Shown here piece after piece: positions 1 to 7,308 of a DNA stretch of 8,915 bases. A program made the translations under genes and the position numbers. Source of the DNA: Gammaproteobacteria bacterium UBA6173 (GTDB taxonomy: Bacteria; Pseudomonadota; Gammaproteobacteria; Pseudomonadales; Pseudohongiellaceae); NCBI GenBank assembly GCA_002422225.1, contig DITX01000009.1, positions 1 to 8,915 on the forward strand. The letters are read 5' to 3'. The number at the start of each line of letters is the position of its first letter. Position 1 is the first letter of the stretch. The notes below the pieces were generated by a model. That model saw only the letters and a program-made list of their open reading frames with translations. It was not told the DNA's origin and searched no databases.

Positions 1-42
1 TGAGTTTCTGGATGGGCACTAGTTAGTGAGTGCGATGGAATT

Positions 43-48
43 TATAAG
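43..48 (+). promoter_or_regulatory. Possible -10 element just ahead of the helicase start
   Basis: TATAAG lies 10 bases before ATG 58. If used, transcription would begin at or within a few bases of the start codon, giving a leaderless or nearly leaderless mRNA. That would agree with the missing Shine-Dalgarno sequence. No good -35 is visible at the right distance (bases 19-25), so this is weak and rests on one hexamer. Confidence 0.2.
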
Positions 49-57
49 TAATAAACA

Positions 58-3000
58 ATGACTGACACCGTGCCATTCAAACAGCGCGCGGAACCAAGGG
101 ATCTTTCGCCCGAATTTCCGACATCGACATTTGTTCTCGATCTCGAAACTGCAAGCGCTCCCGTGGGGCAAGCTCCCATACGTATTCATATGGTGGGTGC
201 AATTCGTGTTGATACGGGAGAACATCTCGAGCTCACCATAAACAAAGCATCACCCTTGGATTACGCGCTTAAAACGCTTGATGCTTTAGGTGAGGGGGCC
301 GATTGCCTGCTTGGGCATAATATTCTGGCGCATGACCTGCCGGTACTTGAAGAAAACAGTAATGCTCTCAGGCTGCTGTCGCTACCCGTTATTGATACTC
401 TCTTGCTGTCACCTTTGGCATTTCCCCAGAACCCTTATCATCGACTGATCAAAGATTACAAGTTGGTTCGAGACAGCCTGAACTCACCGCTGGCAGATTG
501 CAGGGCGACATGGGAGCTGTTTGGTGATCAGAAGCTGGCATTCAAAAACCTTGGGCAGACGCGCCAAAACGAATTGCTCTGTTACCAAAGTTTGATTGGA
601 TCAGATATTCGCACTGGCGCGGGTGCATTTTTTGCTGCTTTGACAGGCCAGCGACCGCGCAACCTTTCGGACGTCGCAACATTGATACCCGGTTTACTAC
701 AGGAGTCTGATCCAGCCTTTTCACGTGATCTCAAGGTTTGTAAGACGCGTTTGAACCTGTTGCTCACACGCGATTTATACAACACTGAATATCACGCGCC
801 CCTTGCCTACGCGCTTGCCTGGTTACGCGTATCAGGCGGCAACTCTGTGTTGGCACCGTGGGTTTATCATCAATATCCTAAAACCGGGCAGCTTTTGCGG
901 GAGCTGCGAGATGTGCCATGTGGCACAGACAGTTGTCAGTACTGCCTGCGTACACATGATCCCCGTCATGAACTCAAACGCTATTTTGGTTTTGATGATT
1001 TTCGTTATGGGTCAAAAGAAAAACGGGAAAGCCTGCAACATGACACGATTCTCGCAGGTATGCGTGGAGAAAACGTACTTGCTGTTTTGCCCACCGGAGG
1101 AGGTAAGTCACTTTGCTACCAGCTTCCTGCACTGAATCGATATCATCGGAACGGCAGCCTCACAATTATAATTTCACCCCTACAATCACTGATGAAAGAT
1201 CAGGTAGATGGGTTGCTTGAACGTAATATCGAAAGTGCGGCCGCGCTCAATGGCATGCTTTCATTGCCAGAACGAGCTGATGTGCTTGATAAGCTGCAAA
1301 TGGGTGACATCGGGATTCTTCTTGTCTCGCCCGAGCAATTCAGGAACCAGGGTTTCAGAAAAGCTATTGGCAAACGCAGGATAGGCGCCTGGATATTTGA
1401 TGAGGCCCACTGCCTTTCAAAGTGGGGAAACGATTTTCGGCCAGATTATCTTTATGCGGCCCGTTTCATTCGAGAATTCACTGCTGATAGTGAGTTGGCT
1501 CCGATTGGCTGCTTTACAGCAACCGCCAAGCCAGATGTACTCTCGGATATACAACATCACTTTCGCGAGCATTTGGGAATTGAATTTCGTACTTTTATCG
1601 GCAGCCCGGAGCGCACCAACCTTTCGTTTGATGTTATGCCCTGCAGCGATAATGAAAAGAGGGTGCGAACACTTGAGCTGTTGACGGCGCATCTTGGTGA
1701 AAACAGTGGCGGTGCCGTTATCTTTGTATCGAGTCGGCGCAATGCTGAAGATCTGGCGCGGTTTATTGCTGAACAAGGATGGGCTTGTGAGCATTTTCAT
1801 GCAGGGCTTCAACCGAATGAAAAGAAGGACGTGCAGGACGCATTCAAAGCAGGAAATTTGAGAATTATTGTCGCGACCAATGCCTTTGGTATGGGAGTGG
1901 ACAAAGCAGATATTCGACTCGTTGTCCACGCAGATATTCCGGGGTCCCTGGAGAACTATCTTCAAGAAGCCGGGCGCGCAGGCAGAGATCAACAGCATGC
2001 GCGTTGCGTGCTGCTTTATGACCCCAATGATATTGAAACCCAGTTTAGTCTCAGCCAAGCTTCGAGGCTGACATTCCGAGATATTCAGCAAATTTTGCGC
2101 AAGGTCCGTTATGAAAGCACGAAGCGCAACGGTGAGCCTCTGGTAATTACGGCCGGTGAAATATTATTGGATGACACCGTTGATACCAGTTTTGATGCTG
2201 ACGATCGTAACGCCGAAACCAAAGTTGTTACGGCAATTTCATGGTTGGAACGAGGCGAGTATCTGAAGCGGGAAGCCAATGTCACCAAGATATTTCCCGC
2301 AAAATTAGGTGTCTCCGGTGAAGAAGCTGCAAAAATACTGGCAAGAGCAGAACTTCCCCAGCGCAGAACCCGCGAGTTCCAGACTATTCTTCAGTACATC
2401 AGAACGGCTGGCGCTGATAACCGCGTGAGTACTGATGAGTTGATGCAAATCACCGGCCAGACCTTAGATGAAATTGTGGGCGCTTTGCGTCAGATGGAAA
2501 TACTTGGTTTATTGGTCAACGATACCCAACTAACACTGTACATGCGTCATGGGGTTGTCAATCCAGCAGAGAAACGCATGCAAGACACGGCGCGTCTTGA
2601 AAAAGCACTGTTCGAACAGCTAGCCGAGGCAGCCCCTGATGCAGCAAGCGGCGAGTGGCAGGATCTGTGTTTGAGCTCTCTTACCTCTGCATTGAAGGAA
2701 CGATTGGAGCTAGCTGAATTGCTGCCTGTGCAAGTGCTGACTTTGTTGAAGAGCCTCTCGCGTGACAAATCAAATGACACTGGCCATCGCAGCAGCTTTG
2801 AAATTAAGGCGATTCATCAAGATTACCTGAAACTGAAGGTGCTTAATGGCTATTCATGGGTCAGGCTGGAAGCCTTGGGTGAGAAGCGCCGCGCACTTGC
2901 CGGGGTATTGGTGAACTTCCTGATCAGCAAGTTGCCCGCTGACTTGCGCAGTAAAGATGCAATGGTGGAAACCAGCTTTGGTGAGCTTGAAGACTTAATC

Positions 3001-5262
3001 ATCAGGGATATGCATTTGGCAGCTCTTATACCTCCAAGTGAACGCCGCCGAGCCGTCGAGCATGTGCTGTTGTATTTGCATCAACAAAGTGTTCTGGTTC
3101 TCAACCATGGTATGACAGTGATGCGTCGTGCCATGACCATTGAAATCAGTGAAGACAAGAAAGGTCGTTATCTGAAAAGTGATTTCAATCGTCTGGAGGA
3201 ACATTATCAGGAACGTATAATTCAGGTTCATGTGATGCGCCAGTATGTTGAGACGGCCCTTAAGGAGATGGCTGCTGCACTCAGTCTTGTGATTGATTAT
3301 TTCAGCCAGAACAAGGAAGACTTTATTCAGCGCTACTTTCCTGGCAACAAAGAGGTGCTTGACAGAGCGACCAGCGAGGAGTCGTGGGATGCGATTGTTG
3401 GCCCGCTAAGTCAAGGACAGCGTAGCGCAGTGGTCGATGACGATGACCGAAACAGGCTGATTCTCGCTGGGCCTGGGTCAGGGAAGACGCGCGTGATTGT
3501 TCATCGTATTGCCTATCTTCTGCGCGTCAAGCGTGTGCCGGCGCGCGCCATCGTTGCACTCACATTCAATCGTCATGCAGCTAACGAGATTCGCAAACGT
3601 CTCCACGGCCTTGTGGGTCAAGACGCTTTTGGAGTTACCGTATTAACTTACCATGGCATGGCGATGCGCATGACAGGGGTCAATTTTCAACGTTTTGAAA
3701 ATGTTGATGAACACCGTCTTAAAGAGGTATTGATTCAGGCTGTAGCATTGCTAGAGGGAAACAGCGTAGCCCAGGGTGAGGACGAATTGCGCGACCAGAT
3801 ACTTGGTGGTTATCGCTACATTCTTGTGGATGAGTATCAAGATATTGATGAAATGCAATATCGCTTGATAAGTGCGTTGGCGGGGCGGCATGTCGACCCT
3901 GAACAACGACTATGTATCCTTGCGGTGGGGGACGACGACCAGAATATTTATTCATGGCGAAATAGCAGCAATCGGTTTATTGAGTGCTTCCGTGAAGACT
4001 ACAACGCTGGCATTGAGTATCTGGTGGAAAACTATCGCTCAACCCGAAATATTATCGAGGCTGCTAACCAGCTTATCGCGCAGAATAGCGAACGGCTGAA
4101 GCAAGATCATCCCATCCGAATCAATGCTGGGCGTCAACGTGAACCAGCTGGCGGAATATGGGCGGGGCGCGATGTTAGAGCCAGAGGTCAAGTCCTGCGT
4201 TTGGTGCTGCCGGATTCCGACTTGGTGGAAGGTAACATCCAGGCCCAGTCGGCCGTATCCCGTTTACAGACACTCTTGGTGTCAGGCAGTCTTGATTGGT
4301 CCGAGTGCGCCATCCTGGCTCGGAGTCATAAATACCTTGCTCCTTTGCAGGCCTGGTGTGAGCAGAATCAGGTCGCTTATAACCTGGTTGCAGATAAATC
4401 TCGGGCGCCCGCACTTACGCGGCATAGAGAATTCGTTCGTTTTGTTGATTGTATTTCAAACCTGAATTCACCTGCTGATGCTTCGCATTTGATGGCAATC
4501 CTGGAAAGTTTGACCCTCGATGAGCACTGGTTTGAATTACTTGCCGAAGCGATTGAGCAGCTCAGGCTGGAATTTGGCGATGCACAACTCAAAGGGGCAA
4601 CATTGATTGATTGGTTTTACGATTTCATGCGAGAAGTACGCCATAAACCAACATCCGGCCTCTACCTTGGGACTGTCCATTCAGCAAAGGGTTTGGAGTT
4701 TTCGCATGTGGTTATCCTGGATGGCGGATGGAGCAATGACTTGAATGTGGATGAAGATGAACGCCGTCTTTACTATGTCGGTATGACAAGAGCTGCTAAC
4801 ACACTTGCCTTATGCGAATTCCCCTCGGGAAATCAATTCAGTTCCAGTTTGATCGCTGCCTCAATTGAGATGAATTGCGTTGACCTATTTAACCCGGATT
4901 TAACCAAGCGTTATTTGACACTCGCACTCAGCGAAATAGACATTGGCTATGCGGGTCGGCAGGCTGAGAGTGCTGAAATACATCAAAATATTGCAGACTT
5001 AACTTTAGGCTCTCCGCTAAATTGGCGCGAGGACAACGGAAGATTTCTCTTGATGGATGCACAAGGCAATGTCGTGGGTAGAACTGCTGCGTCGCTCAGG
5101 ATTGATGGTCATATTGAGTCGTGTGTGGTGAGTGCTATTATCGTCAGGTATTCAGAGGATTCAGAAGAGCAGTATCGTCACCACAACAAGATTAACCGTT
5201 GGGAGGTTGTTGTGCCGAAGTTTACTTTGAGTGATACGCCGGTGCTGACGAATTTAGTGTAA
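58..5262 (+). CDS. DEDD exonuclease-RecQ helicase-UvrD/Rep helicase fusion protein
   Basis: This 1734-residue protein joins three DNA-processing modules. Residues about 24-155 form a DnaQ-like exonuclease fold: motif I LDLET (D28, E30), motif II GHNILAHDLPVL (D93) and motif III ending at D147. A Cys/His cluster follows (C288, C293, C296, H300, H304). Residues about 310-660 are a complete RecQ-type SF2 helicase: PTGGGKS (K350), DEAH (448-451), FTATA (486-490), NAFGMGVDK (608-616) and QEAGRAGRD (636-644). About 690-830 looks winged-helix. An SF1 helicase runs from about 1115 to 1610: GPGSGKT (K1143), DEYQD (1258-1262), GDDDQNIYSWR (1291-1301), ENYRST (1324-1329), VHSAKGLEF (1540-1548) and YVGMTRA (1573-1579). 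A roughly 110-residue tail follows. The inferred role is unwinding and trimming DNA in the cytoplasm for repair or defence. An in-frame TAA at 52-54 makes ATG 58 the first possible start; there is no clear Shine-Dalgarno. Domain calls are firm; the biological role is not. Confidence 0.95.
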   Translation: MTDTVPFKQRAEPRDLSPEFPTSTFVLDLETASAPVGQAPIRIHMVGAIRVDTGEHLELTINKASPLDYALKTLDALGEGADCLLGHNILAHDLPVLEENSNALRLLSLPVIDTLLLSPLAFPQNPYHRLIKDYKLVRDSLNSPLADCRATWELFGDQKLAFKNLGQTRQNELLCYQSLIGSDIRTGAGAFFAALTGQRPRNLSDVATLIPGLLQESDPAFSRDLKVCKTRLNLLLTRDLYNTEYHAPLAYALAWLRVSGGNSVLAPWVYHQYPKTGQLLRELRDVPCGTDSCQYCLRTHDPRHELKRYFGFDDFRYGSKEKRESLQHDTILAGMRGENVLAVLPTGGGKSLCYQLPALNRYHRNGSLTIIISPLQSLMKDQVDGLLERNIESAAALNGMLSLPERADVLDKLQMGDIGILLVSPEQFRNQGFRKAIGKRRIGAWIFDEAHCLSKWGNDFRPDYLYAARFIREFTADSELAPIGCFTATAKPDVLSDIQHHFREHLGIEFRTFIGSPERTNLSFDVMPCSDNEKRVRTLELLTAHLGENSGGAVIFVSSRRNAEDLARFIAEQGWACEHFHAGLQPNEKKDVQDAFKAGNLRIIVATNAFGMGVDKADIRLVVHADIPGSLENYLQEAGRAGRDQQHARCVLLYDPNDIETQFSLSQASRLTFRDIQQILRKVRYESTKRNGEPLVITAGEILLDDTVDTSFDADDRNAETKVVTAISWLERGEYLKREANVTKIFPAKLGVSGEEAAKILARAELPQRRTREFQTILQYIRTAGADNRVSTDELMQITGQTLDEIVGALRQMEILGLLVNDTQLTLYMRHGVVNPAEKRMQDTARLEKALFEQLAEAAPDAASGEWQDLCLSSLTSALKERLELAELLPVQVLTLLKSLSRDKSNDTGHRSSFEIKAIHQDYLKLKVLNGYSWVRLEALGEKRRALAGVLVNFLISKLPADLRSKDAMVETSFGELEDLIIRDMHLAALIPPSERRRAVEHVLLYLHQQSVLVLNHGMTVMRRAMTIEISEDKKGRYLKSDFNRLEEHYQERIIQVHVMRQYVETALKEMAAALSLVIDYFSQNKEDFIQRYFPGNKEVLDRATSEESWDAIVGPLSQGQRSAVVDDDDRNRLILAGPGSGKTRVIVHRIAYLLRVKRVPARAIVALTFNRHAANEIRKRLHGLVGQDAFGVTVLTYHGMAMRMTGVNFQRFENVDEHRLKEVLIQAVALLEGNSVAQGEDELRDQILGGYRYILVDEYQDIDEMQYRLISALAGRHVDPEQRLCILAVGDDDQNIYSWRNSSNRFIECFREDYNAGIEYLVENYRSTRNIIEAANQLIAQNSERLKQDHPIRINAGRQREPAGGIWAGRDVRARGQVLRLVLPDSDLVEGNIQAQSAVSRLQTLLVSGSLDWSECAILARSHKYLAPLQAWCEQNQVAYNLVADKSRAPALTRHREFVRFVDCISNLNSPADASHLMAILESLTLDEHWFELLAEAIEQLRLEFGDAQLKGATLIDWFYDFMREVRHKPTSGLYLGTVHSAKGLEFSHVVILDGGWSNDLNVDEDERRLYYVGMTRAANTLALCEFPSGNQFSSSLIAASIEMNCVDLFNPDLTKRYLTLALSEIDIGYAGRQAESAEIHQNIADLTLGSPLNWREDNGRFLLMDAQGNVVGRTAASLRIDGHIESCVVSAIIVRYSEDSEEQYRHHNKINRWEVVVPKFTLSDTPVLTNLV

Positions 5263-5339
5263 AGGGCTGCCGAGTTCATCTGGCCGCCTCAGTCTGATTT
5301 GCGGCAAGTACGGATTCTACCCCGATACCCTGTTCAATT

Positions 5340-5369
5340 TTGAAACGCTTTTGGCCTTAACCACATAAT
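5340..5369 (+). promoter_or_regulatory. Sigma70-like promoter for the small membrane protein
   Basis: TTGAAA (5340-5345) and CATAAT (5364-5369) are separated by 18 bases, each one mismatch from the sigma70 consensus. Predicted transcription start is near 5376, leaving a leader of about 74 bases before ATG 5450. The promoter lies wholly within the gap after the helicase gene, so the membrane protein is probably transcribed on its own. No hairpin plus T-run terminator was seen between the two genes. Confidence 0.5.
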
Positions 5370-5449
5370 CCCAATCCACCCCAATTACGACTGTACCCCA
5401 ACAAACCACTACACTCATCAAGGACCAAACAACCCCGAGCACACACAAC

Positions 5450-5845
5450 ATGGAAAAAGTAATCGGCACTCTGATCGCAGTTGTCGGCATCATCCACCTG
5501 ATGCCCGTTACCGGCGTCCTAGGCAACGAACAACTGGCTACCTTGTACGGCATTTTAATAAACGAACCCAACCTTGAAATTCTGATGCGCCACCGCGCCG
5601 TGCTCTTTGGACTGCTGGGCGTGTTTTTGCTGTATGCCGCGTTCCGGCCAGCATTACGCACCCTTGCGATTATTGCTGGATTTGTCAGTGTCACCTCATT
5701 CATCGCCATTGCCTGGTCGGTTGGCGGATACAACGACGCTGTTAACCGTGTTGTCATTGCCGACATCATTGCCATCGCTGCGCTGATTGCCGCAGGTGTT
5801 CTGCAAGTAAGGTATAAAACCCGCTCTCCAGAGACGAAAACCTGA
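5450..5845 (+). CDS. Small four-helix integral membrane protein (family often mislabelled phosphopantetheine adenylyltransferase)
   Basis: This 131-residue, mostly hydrophobic protein has four likely membrane helices at about 3-22, 47-65, 70-90 and 100-120. The conserved-looking loop between helices 1 and 2 includes NEPNLEILMRHRAVLFG (38-54), and the tail is short and charged (RYKTRSPETKT). From memory this pattern (IHL.P..GVLG, LY, EPNL.ILMRHRAVLFGLLG, FRP) belongs to a widespread proteobacterial membrane family that many genomes label phosphopantetheine adenylyltransferase. Nothing here resembles CoaD: there is no nucleotidyltransferase HxGH motif and the protein is a membrane bundle, so that label should not be transferred. 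No Shine-Dalgarno lies directly upstream; an AAGGA at 5420-5424 is about 25 bases away, too far to act on this ATG. The function is unknown. Coding status is well supported by length, composition and family resemblance. Confidence 0.85.
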   Translation: MEKVIGTLIAVVGIIHLMPVTGVLGNEQLATLYGILINEPNLEILMRHRAVLFGLLGVFLLYAAFRPALRTLAIIAGFVSVTSFIAIAWSVGGYNDAVNRVVIADIIAIAALIAAGVLQVRYKTRSPETKT

Positions 5846-5899
5846 GGCTACTAAGACCAGACGCAGCAACAACAGGGTGTGCCCAATAATCTAAAACTG

Positions 5900-5940
5900 A
5901 CACGCTGGGGGGTCAAAATTGGACTGGCGTTGACATCAAT
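5900..5940 (+). mobile_element. Possible relic of an IS21-like element end
   Basis: The segment contains CTGACA (from 5897) and GGCGTTGACA (5926-5935) with TCAAAATTGG between them. This arrangement of repeated T(T)GACA blocks with TCAAAATT resembles the multiple terminal repeats of IS21-family elements as I remember them. No transposase gene, partner end or target duplication is visible. TTGACA at 5930-5935 is also a perfect -35 hexamer, but no -10 lies at a workable distance. This is a weak pattern-based call. Confidence 0.2.
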
Positions 5941-5997
5941 CGGCCCTATCTGGCGAAAAACAGGTAGTATCAACCATGCTGCCAGAGAGGGCCGGTG

Positions 5998-6051
5998 GCG
6001 AATGACGATTTTCTGTCAGAACGCCGCAAGCTGATGGCTGGAATTGCCCGT
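5998..6051 (+). pseudogene. Possible C-terminal remnant of a tyrosine recombinase
   Basis: Reading from a GTG at 5995, the frame encodes ANDDFLSERRKLMAGIA before continuing in frame into the RhuM-Fic gene. The pattern DxLxxRRxLMxxxA resembles the extreme C-terminus of P4-type phage or island integrases, where it is typically followed by a WADYL-like end. A stop at 5965-5967 closes the frame upstream, and no recombinase core (R..H-R..Y) is present. If real, only the last 15-18 codons survive, with the RhuM-Fic gene starting just downstream. It could equally be chance. Confidence 0.25.
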
Positions 6052-6069
6052 CGTATTTTTCAGACCTTG

Positions 6070-6076
6070 AGGAAGG
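6070..6076 (+). promoter_or_regulatory. Ribosome binding site fixing the RhuM-Fic start
   Basis: AGGAAGG lies 8 bases before ATG 6085 and decides between two in-frame starts. The GTG at 5995 would add 30 residues and has no comparable ribosome binding site. The ATG yields MNEILIFE, which matches the usual beginning of RhuM-family proteins. Confidence 0.75.
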
Positions 6077-6084
6077 CTGCCCTG

Positions 6085-7092
6085 ATGAATGAAATCCTGA
6101 TCTTTGAGTCTGGTGATCATCCCGTACAAGTACGTCTTACGGGTGAAACCGTTTGGTTGTCTCAGTCTCAAATGGCTGAGTTGTTTGATGTCCAGAAGGC
6201 TGCTGTATCTAAGCATCTGAAGAACATATTCAACAGTGGGGAGTTGGATGCCATGGCAACTGTTTCCAAAATGGAAACAGTTCAACAGGAGGGCAAGCGG
6301 ACAGTTACACGTAATGTTGAGCACTACAACCTCGACGCCATCATCTCAGTCGGCTACCGCGTCAATTCAACACGGGCAACACGATTCAGGCAATGGGCAA
6401 CCAATGTTCTGCGGCAGCATCTGGTTCAAGGTTATACGCTGAATCAACAACGATTGCAGGAGCGCGGTGTCGAGTTTCAGCAGGTGCTGACGTTGCTATC
6501 TCAAACGCTGACCAATCAACAGTTGATAAGCAGTGACGGTCAAGCTGTCCTGTATGTCATCAGCGACTATGCCCGAAGCTGGAGCCTGCTACAGGCCTAT
6601 GACGAGCAAAGTCTCACTGGCCAGTCTGGTCGACAAAATGGGATGAGATCACTGGAACTGGACCAAGTATTGAGTGCTGTGACTCAGTTAAAGTCAGAAC
6701 TGGTAAGAAAGGGTGAAGCCACAGAGTTATTTGGTCAAGTGCGCGGTGATGGTTTGGCATCAGCAATTGCTACCATTGAGCAAGGCTTTGGTGATGATCT
6801 GTTTTATCCAAACGTCGCCAGCCGAGCTGCTCACTTGCTCTATTTTGTGATCAAGAACCACCCGCTGGCAGATGGTAACAAGCGAACAGGCTCATTCCTG
6901 TTTTTGTGGTATCTGCGCCTAAACCAGCATTTACTGAAGCGTCCGGTTGAGCAGCTGATAAACGACAACACCTTGGTTGCGTTAGCCTTGCTGGTGGCTG
7001 AGAGCAAGCCAGAACAAAAAGAAATGATGGTAAAGCTGGTAGAGCATTTTGTGTTGCTAGCTGACATCGATAAGTCGGGGCAGAACCCGTGA
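6085..7092 (+). CDS. RhuM family / Fic-Doc fusion protein
   Basis: This 335-residue protein has two parts. Residues about 16-124 match the RhuM ('virulence protein') domain: VRLTGETVWLSQSQMAELF (16-34) with a helix-turn-helix-like segment to about residue 50, then YNLDAIISVGYRVNSTRATR (81-100), FRQWAT and VLRQHLVQGYTLN. A helical linker leads to a Fic/Doc fold with the loop HPLADGNKRTG (259-269). The catalytic His is H259. The canonical AMP-transferring loop HPFxxGNGRxxR has Gly where this one has K266 and lacks the second Arg; NKR is the Doc arrangement, and Doc phosphorylates EF-Tu. Target and chemistry cannot be read here; phosphotransfer or another nucleotide-based modification is inferred. 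RhuM-Fic fusions are a known architecture, often found in accessory regions. No separate antitoxin-like ORF adjoins it. The longer GTG start (5995) is less likely. Confidence 0.9.
   Translation: MNEILIFESGDHPVQVRLTGETVWLSQSQMAELFDVQKAAVSKHLKNIFNSGELDAMATVSKMETVQQEGKRTVTRNVEHYNLDAIISVGYRVNSTRATRFRQWATNVLRQHLVQGYTLNQQRLQERGVEFQQVLTLLSQTLTNQQLISSDGQAVLYVISDYARSWSLLQAYDEQSLTGQSGRQNGMRSLELDQVLSAVTQLKSELVRKGEATELFGQVRGDGLASAIATIEQGFGDDLFYPNVASRAAHLLYFVIKNHPLADGNKRTGSFLFLWYLRLNQHLLKRPVEQLINDNTLVALALLVAESKPEQKEMMVKLVEHFVLLADIDKSGQNP
6258..6282 (+). repeat. Perfect 10-bp inverted repeat inside the RhuM-Fic gene
   Basis: AACTGTTTCC (6258-6267) and GGAAACAGTT (6273-6282) are perfectly complementary around the 5-base loop AAAAT. 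The repeat lies about 175 bases into the coding sequence, in codons for residues 58-66, and could form an mRNA hairpin or an intragenic operator. It may also be a by-product of the encoded peptide TVSKMETV. Confidence 0.6.
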
Positions 7093-7124
7093 CGGCCTTT
7101 TAGCTTAAGGGTGATGCCGTTCAC
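7089..7124 (+). terminator. Weak bulged hairpin over the RhuM-Fic stop codon
   Basis: GTGA-CGGC (7089-7096) can pair with GCCG-T-TCAC (7116-7124) with one bulged T, and CTT/AAG can pair inside. The structure includes the stop TGA at 7090-7092. There is no U-tract afterwards, so it is at best a weak or factor-assisted 3' end structure rather than a standard intrinsic terminator. Confidence 0.25.
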
Positions 7125-7308
7125 ATAACTGCATACATAGCCAACTGGTCAGTATACGGAGAGATGATTTAGGTCTATACGCATAGAGCAGGCTCTGTCT
7201 CAAAACCCGCCTCTCAGCCCGTTTCTAAGTGGGAGTACAACCGCTGACCCAAATCGATTCTCTTCGGCATCGCCTGCCGACTCCGACCTGCATCTTAATC
7301 ATGTTTGG

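Noticed and set aside
1417..2091. Minus-strand 224-residue open frame opposite the RecQ helicase domain.
   Set aside because: It lies entirely antisense to a strongly conserved helicase coding region, has low-complexity, Cys/Ile-rich composition without any family pattern, and has no sensible ribosome binding site.
5317..5775. Minus-strand 152-residue frame opposite the small membrane protein gene.
   Set aside because: The + strand protein matches a known membrane family over its full length; the antisense product is Met/Thr/Arg-rich and resembles nothing.
5995..6084. Thirty-residue N-terminal extension of the RhuM-Fic protein from GTG 5995.
   Set aside because: A strong ribosome binding site and the family-typical MNEI start are both at ATG 6085, and the extension looks like a remnant of something else.
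7185..7196. AGAGC-AG-GCTCT palindrome followed by TGTCTCAAAA as an insertion sequence end.
   Set aside because: It recalls some IS termini, but no partner end, target duplication or transposase is present and the match is too short.
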